Positions 1-8,826 of a stretch of DNA of 64,000 nt are shown one piece after another; the stretch's first letter is position 1, and each line of letters opens with the position of its first letter. Both the position numbers and the translations under genes were made by a program. The DNA lies in NCBI GenBank assembly GCA_024449915.1, contig JAMZAV010001710.1:272240-336239 (forward strand). The letters are read 5' to 3'. A model generated the notes under the pieces. It worked only from the letters and a program-made list of their open reading frames with translations, was not told where the DNA came from and made no database searches. This stretch comes from Sweltsa coloradensis. Lineage: Eukaryota; Arthropoda; Insecta; Plecoptera; Chloroperlidae.

Positions 1-99
1 TCGCCTCTTTGAGCAATGTCTAACAATATCAAGTGACATTACGAGGAATAAAGCTATGTAATAGTTTATAATATAATACATAATAATTATATAATAATA

Positions 100-240
100 T
101 AAGGTTTTTAAGCATAAGCCCGCTTTAAGGACATAGTTATTGATTCATAGCAATTGTCGTAAAAGTTTTCCCCAACTGGGGATCGAACCCAGAACCTCTG
201 GCTTAACGTGCCAGATCTCTACCAATTGAGGTATCGAGGA
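100..240 (-). repeat. tRNA-derived SINE copy (minus strand)
   Basis: Read on the minus strand this is a tRNA-like head (168-240) followed by a tail of about 70 bases containing TTTATTACAACTGCTATGAATC-like and AAAGCGGGCTTATGC-like words. The same head-plus-tail arrangement occurs at 381-515, 38544-38690 and 38840-38966, so the unit is a dispersed tRNA-derived short element rather than a single-copy tRNA gene. Its tail is the inverted complement of the tail at 444-515, so the two copies face each other across an ATT microsatellite. The end of the tail is placed by similarity only. Confidence 0.7.
168..240 (-). tRNA. tRNA-Asn(GTT)-like head of SINE
   Basis: The minus strand folds as a 73-nt cloverleaf: 7-bp acceptor (TCCTCGA with TTGGGGA, including G-T pairs), D arm with loop AATTGGTA, a perfect 5-bp anticodon stem CTGGC/GCCAG around loop ACGTTAA, and a T arm CTGGG-TTCGATC-CCCAG. 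Loop positions 34-36 read GTT (Asn). Position 33 is C instead of the near-universal T and the D stem has a mismatch, so I take it as a tRNA-derived pseudogene or SINE head that keeps the pol III box B (GGTTCGATCCC). No 3' CCA is encoded. Confidence 0.65.
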
Positions 241-276
241 CTCAAGACAAACCTTTATTATAAATTGCTTTTGTTG

Positions 277-278
<2 letters not shown>

Positions 279-328
<50 letters not shown>

Positions 329-352
329 ACAATTATTATTATTATTATTATT
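279..352. repeat. (ATT)n microsatellite
   Basis: A nearly uninterrupted run of the trinucleotide TTA/ATT, with one ACAATT interruption near 328-337. It separates the two inverted tRNA-derived copies. Confidence 0.95.
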
Positions 353-515
353 GATTCATAGCAGTTGTAATAAAAGTTTGCTCAATTGGTAGAGCTATAG
401 CACGTTAAGCCGGAGGTTCTGGGTTCGAACCCCAGTCGGGGCAAACTTTTATTACAACTGCTATGAATCAATAACTATGTCCTTAAAGCGGGCTTATGCT
501 AAAAAAACCTTATAT
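350..515 (+). repeat. tRNA-Asn-like SINE, 5'-truncated, with inverted tail fragment
   Basis: Bases 350-380 are an inverted fragment of the SINE tail. They are complementary to 441-472, giving a perfect arm of about 30 bp around a tRNA-like core. The core at 381-443 keeps the D loop, anticodon arm (loop with GTTAA) and a full T arm with box B GGTTCGAACCC, but the 5' acceptor strand and box A start are missing. The tail continues to about 515 with AAAGCGGGCTTATGC. Transcribed, the unit would form a hairpin with the tRNA remnant in its loop. Confidence 0.7.

Positions 516-517
<2 letters not shown>

Positions 518-576
<59 letters not shown>
518..576. repeat. (ATT)n microsatellite
   Basis: About 20 uninterrupted ATT/TTA units directly after the SINE tail. 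Confidence 0.95.
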
Positions 577-577
<1 letters not shown>

Positions 578-603
578 AAAATTATTTTTATTTTTATTAG
601 GTA

Positions 604-627
604 TTATCATTATCATTATCATTATCA
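604..627. repeat. (TATCAT)n short tandem repeat
   Basis: Four consecutive TATCAT-like units. Confidence 0.85.
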
Positions 628-656
628 GCGTCGTTACCAAAATAAGACACGTAAAG

Positions 657-1150
657 CCCAAATATAATCACAAACAAGCTAAGTTGATAAATTATTAAAA
701 ACAATATGTAAAGCATGCACTCACCCACGTACTCCACAAATACACAAATGCGTAAATAGAGTGTACACTCACGCTCGTGGGCCAGTAGCCTGCTGTTGCA
801 CTTCAGACACACCCACATGTTGGTTTGTATATTATTCTTGTATTGGTCTATCTGCTATTTTAATTGTGATCAAGAGGTCGGCGGTGATTTAGTTTTACAA
901 TTAATTATTTAAACCGGTACAACGGTACAACAATTTTCTATGCTGTCTCTTGTAATTATGTGTACTAACCAATATACAAACCAACATGTGGGTGTGTCTG
1001 TAAGTGCAACAGCAGGCCACCGGCCCACGAGCATGAGTTTCAATATGATTGTACACTCTATTTCCGTATTTGTGTATTTGTGGAGTGTGTGGGTGAGGCA
1101 TGCTTTACATATTGTTTTTAATAATTTAGCTCGTTTGTGATTATATTTGG
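657..1150. repeat. Inverted repeat, arms 657-832 and 971-1150
   Basis: The left arm matches the reverse complement of the right arm over about 175-180 bases with scattered mismatches. Shared words include CCAAATATAATCACAAAC and CACACCCACATGTTGG. The 138-base spacer is AT-rich. The short open frames in both arms are only a by-product of the inversion and resemble no known protein. It may be an old foldback element or inverted duplication. Confidence 0.85.
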
Positions 1151-1460
1151 ACATAATGCGCGAGTGTTCCTCACTTCAGAAGTATTTGGTCGATTTTGAT
1201 GATTTAAAAATAGAAACGTGTTTATTTTTACTCAATAGTCCAAATATATTATTAAAAGCAGCAAAATTTTGAATCTGTTGTTTTTTTAGTGTGCTACTGG
1301 AGTTAAGCCGTTATCAATAGGGGAAATCTTGTCAGGTATAAATTCCAACCGACCGCTGCAACACACGAGCGGCCGGATGGTGGGGGAAGCTCGTGGCGGG
1401 GTAAGAAAGTTGCGTGCAAGAATGGCACTGCAATCTCTAGGTGGAACGCACTGTAGTACA
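1151..1460. other. Intergenic, nothing recognised
   Basis: Unique-looking AT-rich then moderately GC-rich sequence. The overlapping open frames on both strands show no recognisable motif. Confidence 0.5.
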
Positions 1461-1596
1461 TTCAATGCCGGTACTTCTTCGGTTGGCATGCCCAAACCTT
1501 TGTGTATCCAATCAATGCCCAAACTTTTCAACACTGCGATGTTTGGGGAAAAGTAGGTTGGGGGAGGGAAATTAAATAATAATAATGATAAAGGAT
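1461..1596 (+). repeat. Left flank of Penelope element, inverted copy of right flank
   Basis: Words around 1475-1500 (TTCTTCGGTTGGCATGCC) and 1548-1565 (GGAAAAGTAGGTTGGGGG) recur inverted at 4820-4880. The left copy has about 50 extra bases between them. The inverted terminal repeat of the Penelope element therefore extends past its recognised terminal repeat into flanking DNA. Confidence 0.7.
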
Positions 1597-1747
1597 TGAA
1601 GACTTTCGCGGACCGTTATATTAATATTATACGGTTTTCGGGACATTGTACCGCGTTAATAAGAGGGTAATAACACATACCTGTGTTATTGCGCGCTTGA
1701 CGTTTTGCAGCCTACTGTGAGCCGCATTGTCCAAAGACTGAAGAGAT
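1597..1747 (-). repeat. PLE pseudo-LTR, downstream copy
   Basis: About 150 bases nearly identical to 4503-4653 in the same orientation; shared words include GGGACATTGTACCGCGTTAA and GTGAGCCGCATTGTCC. It lies downstream of the endonuclease domain on the coding (minus) strand, overlapping the end of the C-terminal reading frame. Confidence 0.88.
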
Positions 1748-3239
1748 TCCTGCTTTGCTCCTGGTTTGAGCCCTCGTTTTCATCCCATGTGTGCCTGCGG
1801 TGGAAGATGATATTGGCCACATTGCCTGTTGTGTGTGTGGGGCGGAGGGGGCGGGGGATGGCGCAACGATGGTCTGTCTGTCGGACTCCGGTTGCTGTTT
1901 TACTATTGCACTCTTCGTACGTTCCAGTGTCGGACCCCAAGATAGACTTAATTTGAATCCATCTCCTCCATTGAAATTATTGTCGTTTTTTTCGGATTTC
2001 CACCGCCTCCCTGATGTATCTCGGCAAAAAGTTGGTATTGGAGTTGAGGACTCGTGTGTTATCAAACTGAATTTGGTGTCCTGGGTTTGAAATATTCTCC
2101 TGAGCGTGTTTAGCCAGCGCAGAGTTGTTTGAGTCGCCTTTCCTGCAGTGGGCCATGTGTTCGATTATTCTTGTTCTAATTGTTCGGCCCGTCTGTCCGA
2201 TGTACACTTTACCACACTCACAGGGAACTTCGTACACTCCCGAGACCATTAGAGGAATATGGTCTTTGACTGAGTTTGACTGAGATGCTTGGAGTTTTTT
2301 ATGTGTGGAGTAAACAGGGTGTATGTCATGCTTCTTTAGTATACGCGCTATCTTGTCGGTGACCTGATGAACATATGGAAGAAAAGCTTTATTTTTTACA
2401 TTGTCAGTTGATTTATCTATCTCTACAGGTTTTTGAGATACACTTTGTTGTTTGAATGCTCTTCTTATGGCAATGGGATTGTATCCATTCTGTACTAAAG
2501 CTGTTTTGAGAGTTTTCTTTTCGTTTATAAAGCTTTGTTTATCGGAAATACGCACTGCCCTAGTTATAAGGGTAGGCCTATTCATAACTGCTCGTTTTTG
2601 ATTCGGATGGTGGTGTGATTGAGCGTGCAGGTACTGATTAGTGTGCGTGTCTTTCCTGTATACACTGTGGCCTAGTTTTCCATTATTTAGTTTTGTTACC
2701 AGTACTTCTAGGAAAGGTAGACTATTGTTTTTCTCTTGTTCAATAGTAAATTGAATGCTTTTATTGATACTGTTGAGGTGTTGGTGGAAACGTGTTAGCT
2801 CCCGGTCGCCATGAGACCAAACAGCATAAATATCATCAACATAGCGAAGCCATAATTTAGGTTTTAAGGGAGCTGATTCTAGAGCTTTTTCTTCAAAATA
2901 CTGCATGTAAATGTTAGCTACAACAAGTGAAATCGGGGAACCCATAGCCGCCCCTTCTTTTTGTTTATAAAACTCTCCATTCCAAACAAAAAATGTTGAT
3001 GTAAGACAATGTTCAGTTAGCTGCCCTAGATGTTCTGGTACCAACTCTTTGATTACCTCCATTGTTTCGGAGATGGGCAGTTTGGTAAACAATGAGACGA
3101 TGTCAAAACTAACCATTATATCCCCCTCTTCTACTCGTAAAGTGTCAAGTATCTCCACGAAATGTGATGAGTCTTTAACGAAAGAAGCCGACGTCGGGAC
3201 CATGAGCTGTAACTGTTTTGCCAGATGTTTAGCTAATTG
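1712..3239 (-). pseudogene. PLE reverse transcriptase + GIY-YIG endonuclease (3' part)
   Basis: The main open frame (1977-3203, 408 residues) carries RT motif A FDIVSLFT at residues 33-40, motif B GAAMGSP at 84-90 and the catalytic YVDD box at 121-124. After a linker comes a GIY-YIG nuclease: GVY at 322-324, YIG at 334-336, then the TGR and EH residues of the domain and two upstream cysteines (CEC). The frame is open upstream of the first Met to about 3239, so that Met is not the true start. Near 1990, in an A-run, the frame breaks; homologous-looking sequence (NNFNGGDG and onward) continues in another frame to about 1712. It would nick target DNA and prime reverse transcription; this copy cannot make an intact protein. 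Confidence 0.92.
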
Positions 3240-3468
3240 ATGTTGTTATGTACAGAGACCTAGGGACTTGAGGTTTGTTTTGTTGGCTGCACTGTTGATG
3301 CGAGTGACGTAATGTTTTTACGTCATTGGAGTCAGGCATTCGGGCAGACGGCCAACGCCCGAGTCGACGATCACATTTTGTAACTGATGTAACTTGTATC
3401 ATCTTTATATCTAATAAATAATTATACGTGATGTACCTACAAGTGTTTTCTCTAATAATACACTACAG
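3240..3468. mobile_element. ~230-bp insertion inside PLE RT domain
   Basis: PLE coding sequence reading ...VDSPTH resumes as HQLAKHL only after about 230 unrelated bases with stops in all frames. Junction words ATGTTG (left) and ATGTGT (right) allow a short ATGT target duplication. The ends look weakly inverted (GTACAGAGACC-like versus TCTCTAATAATACACTAC-like). The junctions do not fit GT-AG splicing on the coding strand. Probably a small non-autonomous element. Confidence 0.6.
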
Positions 3469-4554
3469 ATGTGTGGGCGAGTCCACTGCACTGACTATCG
3501 GTCGCAAGGGGATGCCTGGCTTGTGAATCTTTGGTAGACCTTACATTCTAGGAGCTTTAGGGTCATGGTTTGTTATGTATTTCTTGACTTGTGGGTCTAG
3601 TGGAGATGCTTTAATTAGATTAACTGTTTTTCGTGTGATCACTTTAATGGGATTTTTCGACACTTTCTCGTAAGTGGGGTCCTCAAGTAGCTCGTGCATT
3701 TTTGTATTGTATTCAGATGTATTCATGACAACAGTGGCGGATCCCTTATCACTCTTTAGAATTACAATATCGGTATTACCTTTGAGTTCCCTGAGTGCTG
3801 TACGTTCTTCCCTCGAGATGTTACTCTTCGGCGGTCTAGCTGTCTTGATAACCCTGGCCACATCCTGGCGTATCTCTTCCGCCTTGGTATCATCAAGACG
3901 AGTAATTGCTGCTCCGACACCCACTACTATATCTTCGATGGGTATTTTATTTGGCGCGATTGCGAAATTTAAGCCTTTTGTTAATACACTGTAAGCAGCA
4001 TCACTGAGGGGAGTACTTGAAATATTTTTGACTACATTTAGAGGGATAGATTCACTCTGCTTTTGTTCTGTTGCACTGTGTTCACTTACACTTCTTGAGT
4101 TGAGAGACGCAAACTTCTTCTTCTGTGTGTTGATGACGTTACTGTTATGTGAATTTACTTTGTTTTGAGAGAGTCTGTCAATTTTGTCGAAATCTTCCCG
4201 AACAAGCTTGGAGCTAAGAAACAAATGAAGGTCAAACAGCTCCCGAGCATTTTTGTCTAAGTCACATCTCACACAATGTATTTCACTGCGAATTAGACTT
4301 CGACTAGCACGTTTAAAAATGTTAGAAGTACGTGGCGACACCAGAGTGTGTTTGATTTTAGCAAATGTAGGAATCACGTCGGAATCTCTGCACCTGCAGA
4401 GAAAGGCTAGATCGCACAATAATCGGTTTTTCTTGATTCTGAGTTTTTCAAAAAGTACCGTCGATCTAAAAACATCCTCCCCGTAGAGGCGTTTGATGAA
4501 GGTTTGAAGACTTTCGCGTACCATTATATTAATATTAGACGGTTTTTGGGACAT
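3469..4554 (-). pseudogene. PLE N-terminal domain and RT start
   Basis: An open frame of 337 codons from ATG at 4554 to TAA at 3541-3543. The C-terminal half has the PLE signature before the RT core, ILKSDKGSATVVMN followed by YNTKMHELLEDPTYEK. Downstream of the TAA the same frame continues GLPKIHKPGIPLRPIVS, a conserved PLE/telomerase RT stretch, until the insertion at 3468. The TAA is therefore a point nonsense mutation in an otherwise collinear gene. The ATG lies inside the upstream pseudo-LTR, as is common in this group. The first ~110 residues contain a charged segment and CRCRD, seen in other PLE N-termini. Confidence 0.88.
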
Positions 4555-4653
4555 TGTACCGCGTTAATAAGAGTGTAATAACACATACCTGTGTTATTGC
4601 GCGCTTGACGTTTCGCAGCCTACTGTGAGCCGCATTGTCCAAAGACTGAAGAG
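4503..4653 (-). repeat. PLE pseudo-LTR, upstream copy
   Basis: Direct copy of 1597-1747 that includes the start codon of the PLE reading frame. It ends at 4653, about 10 bases from the inverted copy that starts near 4663. Confidence 0.88.
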
Positions 4654-4662
4654 CAAAAGCAG

Positions 4663-4790
4663 GAATCTCATCAGTCTTTGGACAATGCGGCTCACAGTAG
4701 GCTGCGAAACGTCAAGCGCGCAATAACACAGGTATGTGTTATTACACTCTTATTAACGCGGTACAATGTCCCGAAAACCGTCTAAATATT
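4663..4790 (+). repeat. PLE pseudo-LTR, inverted partial copy
   Basis: Reverse complement of 4530-4653. With its neighbour it forms a head-to-head palindrome centred near 4658. An inverted partial terminal copy is a known PLE arrangement. Confidence 0.88.
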
Positions 4791-4890
4791 GTAAAACATA
4801 CGCGTTTCGCGCCCCCCCCCCAACTCCCCCTAACCTACTTTTCCAACGTTGGGGCATGCCAACCAAAGAAGTAACGGCTAGCCTAGGCGT
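4791..4890 (-). repeat. Right flank of PLE, inverted copy of left flank
   Basis: Contains CCTAACCTACTTTTCC and GGCATGCCAACCAAAGAAG, the reverse complements of words at 1475-1565, plus a C9 run at 4815. Confidence 0.65.
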
Positions 4891-6029
4891 AGGCTAGGCG
4901 TTTGATATTAAATGCACAAGAGCTAGGCCTAGGCCCCGACCTTCTTTCAACTATCATTTTTCTAGGCCTACTAAATTCATGATGCTGCTACAGGGCAGTG
5001 TTTACTACTCTACGTAGGCCTAGGGGGCCGGAGGGGCCTAGCTAGCTTAGGGCTACCCTAGGCATACCTAGGCTGCAGCAAATAACCAGGGTGGATACTT
5101 GCCAGTGGCCTAGCTAGCCCAGGGCTAGGCTTTAGGGATCTCCTAGGCCCAAGATGAAGGATATGCAGGGCTAGGCATTAGCCTAGCCCTAAAGTTACCG
5201 GTAACATTGACTACATAATATCGCAGAGCTCGGAAACGGTTTAGGCAAATTGGTTTGGGATGAAAAGGTTTGAAGTTTTTGATATAGGCCTATATCGGTT
5301 TTGGCCCAAACACTTAAAAGTTCCAAACCACAGTAAAAATGCCATATTGTGTGGAGCTCTTAACCCCCCCTTCCCCCCCATTAACCTACTTTTGGGTGAG
5401 GCGCTAGGCCTATAGGCCCTACGGCATAATTCCCCAAACCACTTCGGAAAGTGATTTGGAAAACTCAATTCAATAGATCAGTGCCGTTCCAGGGAAATGA
5501 GAACGCAAAATAATATTGATCCAAAAGTTCGACTTTCGACTATAGGCCTAATTCAACTTTTGAATTGCGATCCGCCGCTTCAACAGATACAATCTGTCAT
5601 TTTAGCGACTTCTGCTGTACCTTGTTGTTAGTTTAAAAAGCCTGTTAGGGATGGGCAAATGCATGTAGTACTTTTCTAAACGTGCATACCGGTACTCTTG
5701 TCTGTAAGCACGTGTACACGGACACTATGTATGTGACCTTTCAATGACTTTGGCACAGCCACGGCTCTTCACACATCAAGACACCACACTACTACATTCA
5801 CTGACTCACTGTTATCTTGCTTGGCATTCATGGAGGGCGGGGGGTAGAGTTGTTGTTGTTGTAGGTTCTCCTGCGTTTGATTACTGATCGGTGGCAGGTT
5901 TCAGCTCGCTTCGCCAAATTTTGTCATCCTTCGTTATTCTGTTCCCTTCACATTCCTTCTCTTTCTCTCCCTCCTTAGTTTGCTCCCTCATCTTCATCCT
6001 CCACCTCATTTAGGCTTCGGTCTTCTATT
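4891..6029. other. TAGGCCTA-rich intergenic DNA
   Basis: Dense in the palindromic word TAGGCCTA and CTAGGC variants, especially 4880-5190. No coding frame with recognisable motifs; the open frame at 5241-5468 (minus) has no family resemblance that I can see. Confidence 0.6.
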
Positions 6030-6605
6030 GGCAGCAGTTAAGGCTTAAGTTTTGACTGAAATACTTTTGAGGTTCTTTTCTCCCACTATCCCCTCATCGA
6101 GACCATTGCATTCAACCACTGATCTTGCCATGAAGGAGTATTTTCCCACATCTGTCTGATATGTTTCCCTCTCATACTTCCACCCATGATCTCCTCTAGC
6201 CTGCCAGATAGGTGGCTTTAGTTAATTATTAAGTTCACCCCATCCCTCATGGTTTCTCGTGATCCTATAGGCCTACATTTTACCCTAGCGATCGATCCCT
6301 CTTCCTTCTATCCTCAAGTTTCTCCTACCCTAGGTCATAAACCATTAGGTACTGCTACACTTTCATAACTTCTTACTAATTTCCCATTAACCACCTCCTC
6401 CTTCCAAGTTTTCCCTTTATTCATGACTCTTCTGGCTGCTCTTTTTTGTACGGCTTCTACTCCGATTGTCAGAGCTTTCCTATAAGGATCCCATACCGCA
6501 CTAGCGTACTCTAAGGTTGGTCTCACTCTCACCAAGGATTTGTACGCATGCCCCTTAAGCTTACTACCCACCCCTTTAAGTGTGCTCATGACAAAATTGA
6601 GACAC
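6030..6605 (-). pseudogene. LINE (CR1/L2/Jockey-type) reverse transcriptase 3' end
   Basis: Minus strand. The frame 6335-6589 reads YKSLVRVRPTLEYASAVWDP and VEAVQKRAARRV, the conserved region after the RT palm in CR1/L2/Jockey-type LINEs. Further 3' the frame breaks but pieces such as KYSFMARSVVECNGL (the usual end-of-ORF2 motif) remain to about 6060. The 5' side continues at 7044-7112 and 8827-8885 after two nested insertions. Highly decayed and not functional. Confidence 0.85.
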
Positions 6606-6619
6606 CTGAAGCCCTTCTT

Positions 6620-7029
6620 GGGCCATCAAAGTTCAACGCAACCTTCTCGTGGTTTGGCCTGTGAGTAGGGGAGTTTCACAACCTAAAACTAATGACGAGC
6701 TCTGGGTCGTCGTCGGGGAACTTTCCCCTTCCCTTTGACTACCTCCCCGACGGCGACAACAATGACAACACGGACGGATGGGGACACAGACAGAGACGAC
6801 CACGACGTGGGGGAACCCCCGCCCTCCCCATTCGCTTGTGGGCCTGTGGCTGGTTCTGACCAGCACAGGCCTGCCCACCCCATGTCCCCCCGCGTCTCCC
6901 CTTAAGTACCTCCCCTTGGAAAGGAGTATACATGGTGGTAACTCACACTTATAGAAATTATTTTATCTTGGAGGCGCGCATAATCTTAGCTGTTAAAGCG
7001 CCCTAAAACTACTTATACTAATACTAATA
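6620..7029 (+). mobile_element. SINE-like retroposed insert with 14-bp target duplication
   Basis: A 410-bp insert flanked by identical 14-mers CTGAAGCCCTTCTT at 6606-6619 and 7030-7043, the size of duplication LINE-type retrotransposition makes. The 3' end is a short tandem tail (TAATAC)n after GCTGTTAAAGCGCCCTAAA. The interior (6640-6930) is GC-rich with no gene motif; the open frames there are compositional. The same 3' word family recurs at 22730-22768. No clear box A/box B was found, so the head type is unknown. Confidence 0.8.
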
Positions 7030-7043
7030 CTGAAGCCCTTCTT

Positions 7044-7112
7044 AGATCTTTGTGATAACTTTCAGTTTCACATGTTCCTCCCAGAGCAGCTGGTAGTGCA
7101 GCCATTCCCTCA
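7044..7112 (-). pseudogene. LINE RT fragment, middle piece
   Basis: Minus-strand translation reads on collinearly into the 6030-6605 fragment (EEHVKLKVITKI, then a stop, then the GLQ region). It separates the SINE-like insert from the hAT element and shows that both inserted into the same LINE relic. Confidence 0.6.
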
Positions 7113-7187
7113 GGTATTTGCAGAGTTGGGGAGTAACTTAACGAAAGTAACGCATTAGCGGTAACGCGTTATTTTTAAATTTGGTAG

Positions 7188-7727
7188 TTGTTCATTAACG
7201 GGACCCCCTCCCAAAAATGTAAAAATTCAGTAAAAACATTTCATTAGACAATCATAACTACTACATCTACTCCATCTGAGTTTCAGGAGGTCAGGAAAAC
7301 ACAATTATTTCAAACAAAGCCTCGAAAACATCCTTTCCGGCTACAAACTTTGCGCCAGGAGTGACACGGCCTAGGCCAACATACTCCACCTACAAAACCT
7401 TTAACGTCGCTATTTTAAATATAAAGGACTGTCAGTGGAAAAGTACTTTCGTTTAAAATAGCGACGTTAAAGGTTTTGAAGGTTCATTTGGTGTCCGTGA
7501 ACGTCAATGTCAGCTGCACGGCGACGACTGCTCTCATGTAGGCCTACGCGTTCCGTGGACTGTACTCACCTGAGTCACATTGAACATGTGAGTCAAGTTC
7601 AATGTCACAGAGTCATATTCAGCTCCTCGCAAGTTGTAATTATTTATTGTAAACAGTAATAAGCAAAAAAACGACGATGGGGGGGACCAATTAACAGAAA
7701 ATTGAGGGGGGTCCCGTTAATGAACAA
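7188..7727. mobile_element. Nested MITE with 21-bp TIRs
   Basis: Bounded by TTGTTCATTAACGGGACCCC at the left and its reverse complement at 7707-7727, about 21 bp perfect. Flanks GTAG/GTAC leave the target duplication unclear. Sits inside the hAT element. No coding capacity. Confidence 0.8.
7394..7477. repeat. Perfect 26-bp hairpin
   Basis: AAAACCTTTAACGTCGCTAT... at 7394-7419 is exactly inverted at 7452-7477, with a 32-base loop, inside the nested MITE. No terminator or gene is adjacent. Confidence 0.9.
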
Positions 7728-8260
7728 GTACCTTGAATATTTTAGTAACTTTAAGGGTAACGAGTTACTTTTTCACAATCATCAACTTTTTAAAGTAACT
7801 GATTGTTATTTTTGGTAACTTTCAATAAACGTTAAGTTGAAAGTTACTTTTGTTTAGCAACATGTACTTTGTCGAAATATACATTACATTCATCAGGATT
7901 CAGGATACATCTCGACATCCGGTTTTCCCAATAATGAAATGTTTTTGTATGAGTAATTCTTGTCCAAAGCCTCGTTTCCGAGAAAATCTCGCATCAGCCG
8001 TCCGGTAGGGGCGGCAACCCCCTCTCCCTATGTATTGTAGTAGGACTAGACATTGGTCATCCTAGCATCACGTGCGGCAACGAGATTATTTATTTTGGCG
8101 ACATTTTTCTTTTGTTTCAATCGCAAATTCGCAGCCTGAGTTTCCTCTAGGGCGCATGTAGTGCGTTATACCTCAATAATATTCATCGTCATAAAGCGTT
8201 GTGCGCTCCATTCAGTGTTTATAAAAGTTGAATCTAAGTAGTAGAAGCAAGATATAGTGG

Positions 8261-8504
8261 TCCCAACAAAAGAATGCAGGTGGCTCGAAATTGTTTTCCC
8301 AACATAACAACTTTGTCAATTCTATTCACGCTAGCTCAGCGTGGATCTTGCACACGGAGTAACTCTGTGATCTAGCACAGATAATTTTTGCTTGCCTTTG
8401 GTAAAATATATTTCTCTTTCATACACAAAGGCGACATTCCATTTACTGCGCATTCATTCTACCCCCACCACTGCCAAGCATCTGCATTCTTTCGTTGGAG
8501 CAAG
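8261..8504. mobile_element. MITE (TCCCAACRAAAG family), nested, 8-bp TSD
   Basis: Starts TCCCAACAAAAGAATGCAG and near the right end reads CTGCATTCTTTCGTTGGAG. The identical 8-mer TATAGTGG flanks it at 8253-8260 and 8505-8512. A second copy lies at 13103-13319. An 8-bp duplication suggests hAT mobilisation, so it would be a hAT MITE inside a hAT element. Confidence 0.82.
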
Positions 8505-8826
8505 TATAGTGGAAGTGGCCTGTTTACAGTCAATGTAAGTAAATTTATATTAAAGTAAGAGTCATCAATACATTACTGGTAGGTCTACCTATTTCATATT
8601 GATTTTAATTTATTAGTAGGGCTATATGAGTTCCCTGGATTTTTTGTTTTCCGTTCAATTAGCATTTCTGCCGCAAACGCCGTAAAACCAACTTTACAAG
8701 TTACTTTTTATGGTAACTTAACTTTTCAGTTACTTTATTTTTGGCCTAACTTTAACTAATTACTTTTAAAGTCAACTAACTTAACTTTTAAAAATATACT
8801 ATTTTTGGGTAACTTCCCCAACTCTG

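Larger units (their letters stand above)
1597..4790 (-). mobile_element. Penelope-like retroelement (PLE), defective
   Basis: PLEs are telomerase-related retroelements encoding a reverse transcriptase and, in most families, a C-terminal GIY-YIG endonuclease. They are bounded by pseudo-LTRs that can be direct or inverted. This copy reads on the minus strand: N-terminal domain 3541-4554, RT and GIY-YIG 1712-3239. Three copies of a terminal repeat are present: direct at 1597-1747 and 4503-4653, and inverted at 4663-4790. The coding region is dead through an in-frame stop, an insertion of about 230 bp and a frameshift near the 3' end. Confidence 0.92.
7121..8826. mobile_element. hAT-type non-autonomous DNA transposon, 1.7 kb
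   Basis: Starts CAGAGTTGGGGAGTAACTT and ends in the inverted form (AACTTCCCCAACTCTG). It is flanked by a perfect 8-bp target duplication GGTATTTG at 7113-7120 and 8827-8834. The CAGNGTTGGG terminus and 8-bp duplication are diagnostic of hAT elements. Subterminal regions are rich in GTTACTTT repeats, as in many hAT MITEs. There is no transposase frame, so it is non-autonomous. Two further elements lie inside. Confidence 0.93.

Noticed and set aside
1712..2090. Plus-strand open frames overlapping the PLE 3' end (99 and 83 codons)
   Set aside because: They are shadows of the minus-strand PLE coding sequence and pseudo-LTR, with no motifs of their own.
3228..3475. PLE insert as a spliceosomal intron
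   Set aside because: The required junctions do not have GT and AG on the coding strand when the RT reading frame is joined.
4503..4790. Hammerhead ribozyme in the first PLE's pseudo-LTR
   Set aside because: CTGATGAG and GCGAAACGTC both occur on the minus strand across the palindrome, but no stem II can be drawn between them, so the order alone is not enough.
6633..6933. Protein-coding gene in the GC-rich minus-strand frames
   Set aside because: Three overlapping frames of low complexity inside a retroposed insert with target duplications; no family motif.
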